Counted from the stretch's first letter, positions 1 through 5,165 are shown. The stretch: DNA of 5,165 bases from Syntrophomonadaceae bacterium (GCA_003554535.1 PWGT01000060.1:1-5165), one strand, 5' to 3'. Program-made: numbers and translations. Notes: a model not told the origin generated them from the sequence alone.

Positions 1-5
1 GCACC

Positions 6-41
6 AAAAATAAAATTATTAATAGTTCTGTTCAGAATTAT
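6..41 (-). terminator. weak candidate terminator of the CoA-transferase gene
   Basis: On the minus strand a small hairpin overlaps the TAA stop codon (38-40). Its arms TTCTG/CAGAA are extended by three further pairs beyond one A-C mismatch, and it is followed by a T-rich tract (TAATAATTTTATTTTT). The stem is short and poor in G+C and the loop is tight, so this is at best a weak intrinsic terminator. The rest of positions 1-37 shows no gene. Confidence 0.25.
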
Positions 42-1240
42 ATAGCTCCACTTTCTTTTAATTTTGCCACCTCTTTTTCAGAGAAACCCAAGACCTCCCT
101 TAAAATTTTAGAAGTATGCTGTCCTAATTTAGGTGAACTTCGAAAAACTTTACCTGGAGTTTCTGATAGTTTTACCGGTATTCCGGAGACACTTATTTCT
201 GTGTTTTCTTGAGGATGCGGAATACTTTCTAACATATTACGGGCCAATACTTGAGGATCTTTTACCAGATCGGGAATAGAATTTATTGGCCCGCAGGGTA
301 TTTCAGCCCTGGTTAATTCTTCTATCCACTCCCCGGTAGTTTTTTGAACAAGAATTTTTTCCAACATTCCCTGCAAGTAATCATAATTTTTTACCCTGGA
401 AACATTAGTATCAAAATGCGGATCTTCTCCCCATTCGGGATGACCCAGTACCTCACATAGCTCTTTCCACAACTTATCATTACCCACTGCAATAATTATG
501 TGACCATCTCCAGTCTTAAAAGAACCAAAAGGAGCTAGTGAAGGATGCCTGTTGCCCACAGGCTGCGGAATTTCCCCCGCTGTCAGGTATCTGGCAATAT
601 GGTTTTCCAGTAAAGCTACCTGGCAATCGAGCATGGCTACATCAACTTTTTGACCTTCCCCGGTCCTCTCCCGGTGTAAAAGAGCCATGGCTATACCATA
701 GGCCAAGTTGAGCCCTGCCGCAAGGTCACCAATGGATACTCCCACCCGGGTTGGTTCTCCACCCTGCTGCCCGGTAACACTCATAATACCTCCCATTCCC
801 TGGATAACAGCATCATAAGCGGGGCGATTCTGGTAAGGGCCACCATGTCCAAATCCTGATGTGGAAGCATAAATAATTCCTGGATTTATCTTTTTCAAAT
901 CTTCGTAACCAAGCCCCAAATTTTCCATTACGCCGGGACGAAAATTTTCTAATACTACATCAGCGTGGGAAACCAGTTTGCAAAAAATATCTTTACCTTC
1001 TTTAATTTTGAGGTTTAAAGTCATGCTCTTCTTATTCCGGTTTACACTCATGAAGTAAACGCTCTCTCCCTCATAATGGGGGCCAAATTGGCGAGAATCA
1101 TCTCCACCGGTTTCCGGATTTTCTATTTTAATCACTTCCGCTCCAAAATCAGCTAGTTGCATGGCACAAAAAGGGCCGGCCAGAACTTTCGTTAAATCAA
1201 GGACTCTCACATCTTTTAATACCATAGCATCCTTTTCCAT
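38..1240 (-). CDS. CaiB/BaiF family (class III) CoA-transferase
   Basis: Predicted soluble cytoplasmic enzyme that moves coenzyme A from an acyl-CoA donor to a free carboxylic acid, as in formyl-CoA:oxalate, carnitine and bile-acid CoA-transferases. At 400 residues it is full length for the family. Visible family signatures are VLDLTKVLAGPF near the N-terminus (13-24), DVVLENFRPGVMENLGLGY (94-112), the STSGFGHGGPY loop (126-136), and GDLAAG (171-176), whose Asp172 aligns with the catalytic aspartate that forms the acyl-enzyme anhydride. CGPIN (316-320) and the C-terminal GQHTSKILREVLGF segment are also typical. The substrate cannot be read from the sequence; names such as formyl-CoA transferase would be over-specific. 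The start is uncertain: ATG at 1240 has no well-spaced ribosome site, while an in-frame ATG at 1225 (codon 6) has AAGGA only 4 nt upstream and gives the N-terminus MVLKDVRVLDLT, which is common in relatives. The gene is divergent from the aldo/keto reductase gene. Confidence 0.93.
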   Translation of the reverse strand: MEKDAMVLKDVRVLDLTKVLAGPFCAMQLADFGAEVIKIENPETGGDDSRQFGPHYEGESVYFMSVNRNKKSMTLNLKIKEGKDIFCKLVSHADVVLENFRPGVMENLGLGYEDLKKINPGIIYASTSGFGHGGPYQNRPAYDAVIQGMGGIMSVTGQQGGEPTRVGVSIGDLAAGLNLAYGIAMALLHRERTGEGQKVDVAMLDCQVALLENHIARYLTAGEIPQPVGNRHPSLAPFGSFKTGDGHIIIAVGNDKLWKELCEVLGHPEWGEDPHFDTNVSRVKNYDYLQGMLEKILVQKTTGEWIEELTRAEIPCGPINSIPDLVKDPQVLARNMLESIPHPQENTEISVSGIPVKLSETPGKVFRSSPKLGQHTSKILREVLGFSEKEVAKLKESGAI

Positions 1241-1352
1241 ATTCTTCTATATTCACCCCAAAAACATAACAGTTTCTCTCAAAAACTCCTGAAGAAAACA
1301 TCACTCTTTATTTAAAGCAATTTCGAGGCAAACCAGTTAATTCCTTCTCTGC

Positions 1353-1381
1353 TTTTCAAGTCAACTCTTGTAAATTATAAT
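1353..1381 (+). promoter_or_regulatory. candidate promoter of the aldo/keto reductase gene
   Basis: A perfect sigma-A-type -10 TATAAT (1376-1381) follows a -35-like TTTTCA (1353-1358, 4 of 6 consensus bases) with the ideal 17-bp spacer. Transcription would start near 1388, giving a leader of about 114 nt before the TTG start at 1502. Assigned by reading the sequence only. Confidence 0.5.
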
Positions 1382-1389
1382 CATTTACA
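1369..1389. promoter_or_regulatory. candidate operator: dyad over the divergent -10 region
   Basis: A perfect inverted repeat, TGTAAAT (1369-1375) and ATTTACA (1383-1389), is separated by 7 bp and completely encloses the -10 element. A protein bound here would block transcription of both divergent genes. A third TGTAAAT copy, preceded by the same T, lies at 1471-1477. The repressor is not identified and no regulator gene is present in the window. In AT-rich DNA a 7-bp dyad can arise by chance, but its exact placement over the -10 favours function. Confidence 0.4.
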
Positions 1390-1402
1390 GTTAAAATTAA
1401 AA
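1374..1402 (-). promoter_or_regulatory. candidate promoter of the CoA-transferase gene
   Basis: Read on the minus strand, 1374-1379 is TATAAT. The element TTTTAA (1397-1402) lies 17 bp upstream as a poor -35 (3 of 6 consensus bases). The -10 overlaps the plus-strand -10 because ATTATAAT (1374-1381) is a perfect palindrome. Transcription would begin near 1367, leaving a leader of roughly 127 nt. A second -35-like TTGACT on the minus strand (1358-1363) has no matching -10 at the right distance. Confidence 0.35.
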
Positions 1403-1415
1403 TTTAAGGAGTTAT

Positions 1416-1463
1416 TTGAAGTTAATTAAGAAACTATTTAAAGCCACAAATCACACAATCTGA
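1416..1463 (+). other. possible 15-codon leader ORF
   Basis: A TTG codon at 1416 follows AAGGAG (1406-1411) by 4 nt and opens a frame encoding MKLIKKLFKATNHTI before TGA at 1461-1463. It would lie in the leader of the aldo/keto reductase transcript, 38 nt ahead of that gene. The peptide is basic and amphipathic-looking but matches nothing I recognise. The short spacing and TTG start make chance occurrence likely. Confidence 0.15.
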
Positions 1464-1486
1464 TTTAAATTGTAAATATAAGAAGT

Positions 1487-1504
1487 GAGAGGTGCTGTCA
1501 TTTG
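1487..1504 (+). promoter_or_regulatory. ribosome binding site fixing the TTG start of the aldo/keto reductase
   Basis: GAGAGGTG (1487-1494) lies 7 nt before TTG at 1502-1504. No in-frame ATG or GTG lies near the conserved N-terminus, and the TTG start yields MKYRNLGKTNLKVSEIGFG, the standard beginning of this reductase family. The TTG start is therefore well supported and implies modest translation initiation. Confidence 0.75.
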
Positions 1505-2506
1505 AAATATCGCAATTTAGGCAAGACCAATCTAAAAGTTTCGGAAATAGGATTTGGAGGCATCCCTATCCAGCGAGTTTCTTTTCCTGTGGCAAAATCA
1601 ATTATTCATCAATTATTTGAAAAAGGCATTAATCTCTGGGATACTGCTCGGGCATATAGCGACAGTGAAGAAAAAATTGGGGAAGCTCTTAGTGACTTAC
1701 CCCGGGAACAGATTATTCTTGCTACTAAATCAAGGGAAAGGGAAATTACAAAATTAAAAGAAGAAATTGATTTGAGCCTTAAAAAACTGCAAACTGAATA
1801 TATTGATCTTTATCAGCTTCACAATGTAAGCAACTTTAAAGAACTCGACTCAGTTTTTTACAATAATACAATAGAAGCCCTGAAAAAAGCTCAACAAGAA
1901 GGTAAAATCAGGTATATAGGGCTCTCTTCCCATAACTCGGAAATTGCCATAGAAGCTTTAAACAGGGAAAACTTTGATACAGTGCAATTTCCTTTTAATC
2001 CATTGGAAGTTGAGGCCGCTGCCGAACTACTTCCCCTGGCTCAAAAAATGGGCGTAGGAACCATCATAATGAAACCACTGTGTGGCGGAGCTCTGGAGAA
2101 CAAGGAGTTGGCATTGCGCTATCTACTCGACTATCAGATATCAACAATCATTCCTGGCATTCAATCAGAAGAAGAGTTAACTCAAAATTTGAAAGCTGCC
2201 AATAGAGCTCCTTTAACAGAGGAGGAAAAATTCAAACTGGATGAGGAAGTTAAGGAACTGGGCAACCAATTTTGCCGCAGGTGTGAATATTGCCGGCCTT
2301 GCCCTGCAGGCATTAATATAACATTTTGCCTTCTCATGCTGGGTTATTACAAGCGTTATGGATTGCATGAATGGGCTAATGAGCGTTACCATAGTCAGGA
2401 TACCAAAGCCTCAGCATGCCAGGATTGTGGAGAATGCGAAGATAAATGCCCATACAATTTACCAGTTCGTGAAATGCTTAATGAGTGCCGGGAAATCTTT
2501 GAATGA
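1502..2506 (+). CDS. aldo/keto reductase with C-terminal 4Fe-4S ferredoxin-like domain
   Basis: Predicted cytoplasmic oxidoreductase of the COG1453-type aldo/keto reductases, 334 residues. The N-terminal TIM-barrel part (about 1-235) begins KYRNLGKTNLKVSEIGFGG and carries the full family tetrad: Asp47 and Tyr52 in DTARAYSDSE, Lys76 in LATKS and His107 in YQLHN. MKPLCGGAL (190-198) and PGIQSEEEL (218-226) lie where the family binds NAD(P)H. The C-terminal part has two cysteine clusters: C258, C261, C264, C267 followed by Pro (CX2CX2CX2CP), and C306, C309, C312, C316 followed by Pro (CX2CX2CX3CP). These could hold one or two 4Fe-4S clusters. The likely chemistry is NAD(P)H-linked reduction of a carbonyl, possibly exchanging electrons through the clusters; the substrate is unknown. 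The start is TTG behind a good ribosome site. It is divergent from the CoA-transferase gene and convergent with the hydrolase gene downstream. Confidence 0.93.
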   Translation: MKYRNLGKTNLKVSEIGFGGIPIQRVSFPVAKSIIHQLFEKGINLWDTARAYSDSEEKIGEALSDLPREQIILATKSREREITKLKEEIDLSLKKLQTEYIDLYQLHNVSNFKELDSVFYNNTIEALKKAQQEGKIRYIGLSSHNSEIAIEALNRENFDTVQFPFNPLEVEAAAELLPLAQKMGVGTIIMKPLCGGALENKELALRYLLDYQISTIIPGIQSEEELTQNLKAANRAPLTEEEKFKLDEEVKELGNQFCRRCEYCRPCPAGINITFCLLMLGYYKRYGLHEWANERYHSQDTKASACQDCGECEDKCPYNLPVREMLNECREIFE

Positions 2507-2577
2507 CATCAAGAAATAATCCGCAGAAAATAATCTCCTGCCAAAAATTTTATATAATTTAGTTATAATATTAGTTT
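2507..2577. other. convergent intergenic gap without a clear terminator
   Basis: These 71 bp separate the ends of two convergent genes. The DNA is very AT-rich, with three TTAGTT repeats (2559-2564, 2571-2576 and 2578-2583, the last running into the hydrolase stop) and a weak TATAA/TTATA inverted repeat. No G+C-rich stem followed by a T-run is visible on either strand, so how the two transcripts end is not evident. Confidence 0.5.
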
Positions 2578-3540
2578 TTAGTTTTGTTTCAACAGCCAAC
2601 TAGCAAGGGGATCAAACACCATAGTTCTGCAGTAATCAGAAATAAAAAGATCGGCATGAGCCATTTTTACGTAATCATCTCCGGCCACAAAATAATCCTT
2701 AACGTCGCTGGAAGATGCCTCTAAAACACTCAGGGCATTTTCTTCAGATACAATGCCATCCGCATTGGACAAAACACACAAAATGGGATTTTTCACTTTT
2801 GCCATTTCTCGAGTAAGGTTATGTCCATTGAGGATGAGGTCTGTATTTTTCACCCAGTGAGCCAACTGATAATTCAGCTTGCGATTAGGGTTTTCCACCG
2901 CCTTTAATAATTTTTCAGAATAGGTTGTATCAACAATCTCCGGGTGCATGTAAATATAAATTAAGCGGGGAACTTTAATGGCCACAGGCAAAGCAAGACG
3001 AGCCAGTTGCCGGGTATGTTTAAATTTTATGCTACCCAGAAGCCGTGGAGAACTAGTAACTAAAAGAAATAGAGGATGAACACCCACCATTCTAAATGGA
3101 GCACCAATTCCGACCAGAGAACCTGCTTTCTGAGAATCTACTAAAGCAGCATACATATATGCATAAGCTCCGCCCAGAGAAGCCCCTATCAAATCTACTT
3201 TATCTCTATCACTTTGTGTATTATCTAAAATATAATCTACCGCAATTGATAAATCCCCATATAAAATGTCCTGGAGGTAATATTCTTCATCCCCTCCCAC
3301 TCTTTTCGATGGTTCCTGGTTGCGTAGATTCAAAGACCATACTTCAAAACCTTGCTGAGTTAGATAGTCCTCCATACAACAATCCCAGGGATGATAACCA
3401 AAAATATAGGCATTCATTCCGTAACCCGGGATTATGGCAAGGGGCTTTAATCGCGGATTATAATTTTGGGGATCATAAGAATGCTTTAAAGCTATTAGCC
3501 AACCGGCTTGATTGGAAACATAATGGTAAGTGCTCTTCAT
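2578..3540 (-). CDS. alpha/beta-fold hydrolase, PHA-synthase/lipase-like layout, substrate unknown
   Basis: Predicted soluble serine hydrolase of 320 residues with no signal peptide. Numbering from the start chosen here: PGYGMN (38-43) forms the oxyanion loop, GFEVWSLNLR (64-73) is a core strand, GASLGG (119-124) is the nucleophile elbow with Ser121, Asp261 in NADGIV is the likely acid and His295 in MAHADLF the catalytic base. A hydrophobic stretch at about 153-200 is probably the lid. The early part (a PGYG loop, then a long run into GFEVW) resembles PHA synthases and acid lipases, but PHA synthases use cysteine as nucleophile, so this is more likely an esterase, lipase or thioesterase. The longest frame starts at 3561 with no ribosome site; ATG at 3540 (codon 8) has a strong one, so I prefer it. 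The gene lies 60 bp after the small membrane-protein gene, probably in one operon. Confidence 0.85.
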   Translation of the reverse strand: MKSTYHYVSNQAGWLIALKHSYDPQNYNPRLKPLAIIPGYGMNAYIFGYHPWDCCMEDYLTQQGFEVWSLNLRNQEPSKRVGGDEEYYLQDILYGDLSIAVDYILDNTQSDRDKVDLIGASLGGAYAYMYAALVDSQKAGSLVGIGAPFRMVGVHPLFLLVTSSPRLLGSIKFKHTRQLARLALPVAIKVPRLIYIYMHPEIVDTTYSEKLLKAVENPNRKLNYQLAHWVKNTDLILNGHNLTREMAKVKNPILCVLSNADGIVSEENALSVLEASSSDVKDYFVAGDDYVKMAHADLFISDYCRTMVFDPLASWLLKQN

Positions 3541-3547
3541 TGAAAGT

Positions 3548-3555
3548 CTCACCTT
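3548..3555 (-). promoter_or_regulatory. ribosome binding site that decides the hydrolase start at 3540
   Basis: AAGGTGAG on the minus strand sits 7 nt before ATG at 3538-3540. It lies inside the first codons of the longer frame beginning at ATG 3559-3561, whose own upstream sequence (ATTAAGCAA) has no Shine-Dalgarno match. The downstream start is therefore favoured. Confidence 0.75.
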
Positions 3556-3600
3556 CTTCATTTGCTTAATTAATTGCTATAATTTTTAATCAAAATCAAG

Positions 3601-3999
3601 TTACTCCATTCTTTGAGCAACAAAATCACCAATAACAGGTAGTTTAAAGGTTTCACCCTGGTAAGCCTTGTTCATCAAAGTAATCCAGGCCAGCAAAACG
3701 ACCAGCAAAAGCAAGCCAGCTAAAAAATCAATAATATAAAGTACTAACGAAAACCAGGCAATTTGCCAGGCATCAGTAATAATAAGTATCCAATCTATGC
3801 CTGCCAGGATTAAAAAAATTATGGTAGCCCCACCAAAAAAAACTATGGATTGCAAGGCATGAAAGCGAATAAAATAATTTTGTTTTTCTAATAAGAAAAT
3901 AATCCCCCCGCTTACCCACAACAACAAATAGCTAAGCAAACCTGCCACATTTTCTCTTAAAGAAATATTTTTGGCAATATAATTATTTTCTTCCTCCAT
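3601..3999 (-). CDS. DUF4870/Tic20-like small membrane protein
   Basis: Predicted inner-membrane protein of 132 residues and unknown function. After a polar N-terminus it has hydrophobic segments at about 17-37, 52-74 and 80-108. Between the first two is the family-typical stretch LEKQNYFIRFHALQS (37-51), where an amphipathic segment carries the conserved RFHA-Q signature. The C-terminus ends with the usual YQGETFKLPVIGDFVAQ region (113-129), similar to the G..F.LP.IG motif of DUF4870 proteins. ATG at 3999 is preceded by AAAGGGGCGG (4004-4013), with AAGGGG 7 nt upstream, so the start is firm. It is the first gene behind the promoter at 4085-4113 and is followed 60 bp later by an alpha/beta hydrolase gene. 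The family assignment is by recognised motif, with no search run; the biological role is not known. Confidence 0.85.
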   Translation of the reverse strand: MEEENNYIAKNISLRENVAGLLSYLLLWVSGGIIFLLEKQNYFIRFHALQSIVFFGGATIIFLILAGIDWILIITDAWQIAWFSLVLYIIDFLAGLLLLVVLLAWITLMNKAYQGETFKLPVIGDFVAQRME

Positions 4000-4060
4000 G
4001 TTACCGCCCCTTTGCAGTTTAATTCACAAAATTACCCGTAGGAAATACCCATAAAATAAT

Positions 4061-4081
4061 CGTACTTATAAACGTACTTAT
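4061..4081. repeat. tandem 9-bp direct repeat at the membrane-protein promoter start site
   Basis: CGTACTTAT occurs at 4061-4069 and again at 4073-4081 (ATAAGTACG twice on the minus strand), a 12-bp period. The copies begin immediately downstream of the -10 element of the minus-strand promoter and would cover about -3 to +18 of the transcript. This placement is what one expects of a repressor site with two protein subunits on nearly the same DNA face. The binding protein is unknown. Confidence 0.4.
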
Positions 4082-4084
4082 TTT

Positions 4085-4113
4085 ATTATAAAGAAATAAT
4101 TCAGGCAAAACAA
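4085..4113 (-). promoter_or_regulatory. promoter of the membrane-protein/hydrolase operon
   Basis: On the minus strand a perfect -10 TATAAT (4085-4090) lies 17 bp after a -35-like TTGTTT (4108-4113), which has the conserved TTG. Transcription would begin near 4078, about 78 nt before the ATG at 3999. Its location between the upstream hydrolase stop (4165) and the membrane-protein gene makes a separate transcription unit likely. Confidence 0.55.
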
Positions 4114-4143
4114 GTTACTCCTAACTTTAATATCAAGATTGTG

Positions 4144-4168
4144 TTAAACTTGCCTTTCTTCAGTTTAA
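4144..4168 (-). repeat. inverted repeat overlapping the end of the upstream hydrolase gene
   Basis: TTAAACT (4144-4150) and AGTTTAA (4162-4168) are perfect 7-bp inverted arms around an 11-nt loop, spanning the TAA stop codon at 4165-4167. The stem has one G-C pair and no T-run follows it, so it is not a convincing intrinsic terminator, though it may form a weak 3'-end hairpin. Confidence 0.25.
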
Positions 4169-5058
4169 GCCAGCAATTCATTAATTAGAAACTCCGTTTG
4201 TAACTGAATATTCTTTTCGAATTTATCCCCATAATAAAGATCAAAATGACCTCCCGGAAAAGGCACCTCTCGCACATCCTTTATTCTACGAGCAGCTTTT
4301 CGCACATCGCTAACCGGAATAAGGGTATCCTCTTCAGCATATATTAGCAAAACAGGACATTTAATTTTTGTGGCATTTCTAACCGGTCTATATAGTGGCA
4401 TTTTCCACATAATTCGCGCCGGGCATTTATTTTCCCAGCTAGATTCTTCTGGAACAAGGCTCAAATATCCCTCATAACACTCTTCGGTATTAAGGAGAGC
4501 GAATGAATGAGGCCTATCTACAACTTTAATCATATGCGGTTCGTTGGAAAGTAACGATTTTCCCAAATCCAATGCCCCGTTAATAATACCTTTGCCCAGG
4601 TAAGAAAGAGGAAAATTAAAACTCGTGGATAAACCATCAACAAAGGGAACCTGGGTAACAATGGCAGAAATTTTTTGATCCTTGCCAGCTACTTCTAACA
4701 CATGCCCTCCACTAAATGAAGTTCCCCAAAGGGCAATTCGCTTTCCATTTACATTACCCAATTTGCGAACATGCTCTAACGCTGCAAACCAATCTTGAAT
4801 ATGACGGAAGGGATCAACCAGGTTGCGAGGCTCTCCCTGACTATCTCCAAAATTACGATAGTCAAAAAGAAAAACTGCCATTCCGTTTTGAGCAAACCTT
4901 TCGGCAAATGCAGGAAGCCTGAAACTTCTTTCTGCCGCGATTCCATGAGCCATAACAACCAGGGGCGGTTTTTTAACACTACTAGGTAGATAAAGCCAGG
5001 CGGCACATTTCAACCCCTTACTGTAAAAGAAAGTATCCTTAACTTCAAAGCTATCCAC
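4165..5058 (-). CDS. alpha/beta-fold hydrolase, substrate unknown
   Basis: Predicted cytoplasmic serine hydrolase of 297 residues (Hydrolase_4/dienelactone-hydrolase-like group), without a signal peptide. Numbering from the start chosen here: VMAHG (35-39) is the oxyanion HG turn, FDYRNFGDSQGEPRNLVDP (65-83) is the typical strand and loop after it, WGTSFSGGH (111-119) carries nucleophile Ser114, Asp244 in AEEDTLIP is the acid and His271 in PGGHFDLY the base. About 145-225 forms a cap region. The elbow reads G-T-S-F-S-G rather than the common GxSxG, a variation seen in this broad superfamily. Substrate is probably an ester, thioester or similar small molecule. The longest frame opens at GTG 5076 without a ribosome site; GTG at 5058 (codon 7), giving MDSFEVKDTFFYSKG, has an excellent one and is preferred. 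It is 165 bp upstream of the membrane-protein gene, which has its own promoter. It is not closely similar to the other hydrolase in the window. Confidence 0.87.
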   Translation of the reverse strand: MDSFEVKDTFFYSKGLKCAAWLYLPSSVKKPPLVVMAHGIAAERSFRLPAFAERFAQNGMAVFLFDYRNFGDSQGEPRNLVDPFRHIQDWFAALEHVRKLGNVNGKRIALWGTSFSGGHVLEVAGKDQKISAIVTQVPFVDGLSTSFNFPLSYLGKGIINGALDLGKSLLSNEPHMIKVVDRPHSFALLNTEECYEGYLSLVPEESSWENKCPARIMWKMPLYRPVRNATKIKCPVLLIYAEEDTLIPVSDVRKAARRIKDVREVPFPGGHFDLYYGDKFEKNIQLQTEFLINELLA

Positions 5059-5065
5059 AACTATT

Positions 5066-5073
5066 CTCCCCTT
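5066..5073 (-). promoter_or_regulatory. ribosome binding site that decides the hydrolase start at 5058
   Basis: AAGGGGAG on the minus strand lies 7 nt before GTG at 5056-5058. It falls within codons 2-4 of the longer frame beginning at GTG 5074-5076, which itself has no Shine-Dalgarno match at suitable distance. The internal GTG is therefore the likely start. Confidence 0.7.
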
Positions 5074-5135
5074 CACAGCTCATTACTTGGTTATTACCAC
5101 AATGCATCCAAATTAATGCCACCTTTAAAAGAAAA

Positions 5136-5165
5136 CATATATCTGTAATTTATTCATTTTTTCAA
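5136..5165 (-). promoter_or_regulatory. candidate promoter of the right-hand hydrolase gene
   Basis: At the very edge of the window the minus strand reads TTGAAA (5160-5165, 5 of 6 bases of the -35 consensus), an 18-bp spacer, then TATATG (5136-5141, 4 of 6 of the -10 consensus). Transcription would start near 5129, about 70 nt before the preferred start codon. No other gene is visible between 5077 and the window end. Confidence 0.35.

Noticed and set aside
1253..1290. A 9-codon frame on the minus strand (TTG start after AGGAG) in the CoA-transferase leader
   Set aside because: The ribosome site is only 3 nt from the TTG and the frame is too short to separate from chance.
1477..1482. A second -10-like TATAAG just before the reductase gene
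   Set aside because: No -35-like hexamer lies 16-18 bp upstream, and the start site would fall on the ribosome binding site.
1554..1757. A 67-codon frame within the aldo/keto reductase gene
   Set aside because: It is a +1-type shadow of the conserved TIM-barrel coding region.
2553..2583. AT-rich inverted repeat and T-stretches between the convergent genes as a shared terminator
   Set aside because: The stem is five A-T pairs with no G+C, too weak for an intrinsic terminator on either strand.
3096..3569. A 157-codon open frame on the plus strand opposite the left hydrolase gene
   Set aside because: It is fully antisense to a hydrolase with an intact catalytic triad, shows no recognisable domain and no good ribosome site; it is a by-product of the coding strand's composition.
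4716..5006. Three overlapping short frames (64-76 codons) on both strands within the right hydrolase gene
   Set aside because: All lie inside a well-supported gene in other frames and encode no recognisable protein features.
1..5165. Defence island, prophage, transposon, CRISPR array or non-coding RNA system
   Set aside because: No transposase, integrase, nuclease, helicase, toxin-antitoxin pair, spaced repeats, tRNA or structured riboswitch-like element could be found; the genes are ordinary metabolic and membrane families.

Overview
The window is an AT-rich stretch (by eye about 40% G+C) that looks like chromosome of an anaerobic, low-G+C Gram-positive bacterium, probably a clostridium or a relative. 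This is inferred from purine-rich Shine-Dalgarno sites of the AAGGTGAG / AAGGGGAG type, TTG and GTG starts, sigma-A-like TATAAT promoters and an oxygen-sensitive-looking 4Fe-4S aldo/keto reductase. I could not place it in a genus.

Layout: a CaiB/BaiF-family CoA-transferase gene (38-1240, minus) and a ferredoxin-domain aldo/keto reductase gene (1502-2506, plus) diverge from a 261-bp intergenic region. That region holds a palindromic -10 sequence readable on both strands, framed by a perfect 7-bp dyad, so the two genes may share control. The reductase gene then converges, across 71 bp, on a minus-strand block. In transcription order that block holds an alpha/beta hydrolase (4165-5058), a three-helix DUF4870/Tic20-like membrane protein (3601-3999) and a second, unrelated alpha/beta hydrolase (2578-3540). 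The membrane protein and second hydrolase are 60 bp apart and probably form an operon behind a good promoter at 4085-4113. The first hydrolase gene appears to have its own promoter at the right edge of the window.

Functionally these are enzymes of unknown substrate: a CoA-transferase for carboxylic acids, a reductase for aldehydes, ketones or similar compounds, and two soluble serine hydrolases. No pathway can be named from the window alone. For both hydrolases the longest open frame begins upstream of a strong internal ribosome binding site, so I moved their starts downstream. I saw no tRNA, rRNA, CRISPR array, insertion sequence, prophage gene or defence system. There is no clear previously undescribed system here; the most interesting signals are regulatory (the symmetric divergent promoter and the tandem repeat at the membrane-protein promoter).
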